5,593 nucleotides of DNA from Collinsella sp. (GTDB lineage: Bacteria; Actinomycetota; Coriobacteriia; Coriobacteriales; Coriobacteriaceae): positions 1 to 5,593 of the forward strand of contig WGSR01000109.1 in the NCBI GenBank assembly GCA_014871545.1, given 5' to 3'. The number at the start of each line of letters is the position of its first letter. Positions within the stretch are counted from its first letter, which is position 1. This document shows positions 5,319-5,593 of the stretch, one piece after another. Made by a program: the position numbers and the translations under genes. The notes beneath the pieces are model-generated. The model saw only the letters and a list, made by a program, of their open reading frames with translations. It was not told the DNA's origin and searched no databases.

Positions 5319-5593
5319 CTAATTCTTATCGGAGGCTTCGGCCTCGGCGGACTGTTCGGCGGTTTTCTCGGAATCTGATTCGGAGGTCGATCCCTGATTG
5401 GTGTTGTCGCGAATCGTTTGCGCGTCGATCACCTGGCGGGTCTGCTCCTCGTCGATCTGGTGGCGGTACTTGGATATCGTGTCCTGCGCATCGTCGACAC
5501 TTGTTTGCGGAATACCCGCCTTGAGGCGGTTTTGCGTGTCTTCGGGCAGGTCGGATAGCTTGATGCTGGTTTCGCTTTCGAGCCAGTGGAGCT
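5319..5593 (-). CDS. pstP: C-terminal part of a PstP-like PP2C Ser/Thr phosphatase (5' end outside window)
   Basis: The last 90 residues are visible, ending in TAG at 5319-5321; the catalytic PP2C domain and any membrane helix lie beyond the window edge. The visible stretch TSIKLSDLPEDTQNRLKAGI (residues 8-27 of the fragment) continues into PQTSVDDA. It resembles the extracytoplasmic tail of M. tuberculosis PstP as I recall it: KL-x-DL, then R-x-x-x-G-[IL]-P, then DDA. A helical, charged stretch and a low-complexity Ser/Glu/Ala-rich acidic end (about 67-90) follow, where PstP has a Pro/Thr-rich tail. Its place directly before rodA-pbpA and pknB is the actinobacterial order. PstP reverses PknB-type phosphorylation. 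The call rests on a short motif plus context, since no catalytic residues are visible. Confidence 0.75.
   Translation of the reverse strand, partial: LHWLESETSIKLSDLPEDTQNRLKAGIPQTSVDDAQDTISKYRHQIDEEQTRQVIDAQTIRDNTNQGSTSESDSEKTAEQSAEAEASDKN

Overview
This GC-rich window most likely comes from a high-GC Gram-positive bacterium of the Actinomycetota. The gene set resembles the Mycobacterium tuberculosis pstP-rodA-pbpA-pknA-pknB cell-wall cluster. The fusion of rodA and pbpA into one reading frame and the lack of pknA suggest a distant branch; Coriobacteriia (Collinsella-like) is my best guess. That placement rests on recalled family sequences, not on a search.

Layout: positions 1-53 hold the 3' part of a plus-strand tRNA-Arg (anticodon CCT). 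Positions 54-331 hold no protein gene but are densely structured. There is a hairpin terminator after the tRNA, an inverted copy of the tRNA's variable/T-arm/acceptor region, a second direct copy of the tRNA 3' end with its terminator, and a strong terminator facing the other way. The rest is one minus-strand operon, listed in its own 5'-to-3' order. It begins with the C-terminal 90 codons of a PstP-like PP2C phosphatase (5319-5593, cut by the window edge). Next comes a 956-aa fusion of a SEDS glycosyltransferase (RodA/FtsW) with a class B penicillin-binding protein (2432-5302). The last gene is a 655-aa PknB-type Ser/Thr kinase with four PASTA repeats (332-2299), followed by its terminator at 240-279.

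The genes form a coherent unit. The SEDS half polymerises glycan strands from lipid II and the PBP half cross-links them, so the complex is joined covalently. PknB monitors the wall outside the membrane through its PASTA repeats and phosphorylates proteins inside, and PstP reverses this. The cytoplasmic linker of the fusion is rich in Ser and Thr and is an obvious, untested place for the kinase to act.

The protein genes belong to known families. The most unusual parts are the covalent SEDS-PBP fusion and the small tRNA-derived structure at 17-227. In the latter, two copies of a 69-bp direct repeat differ at only two positions, and those two bases pair with each other in the terminator stem.
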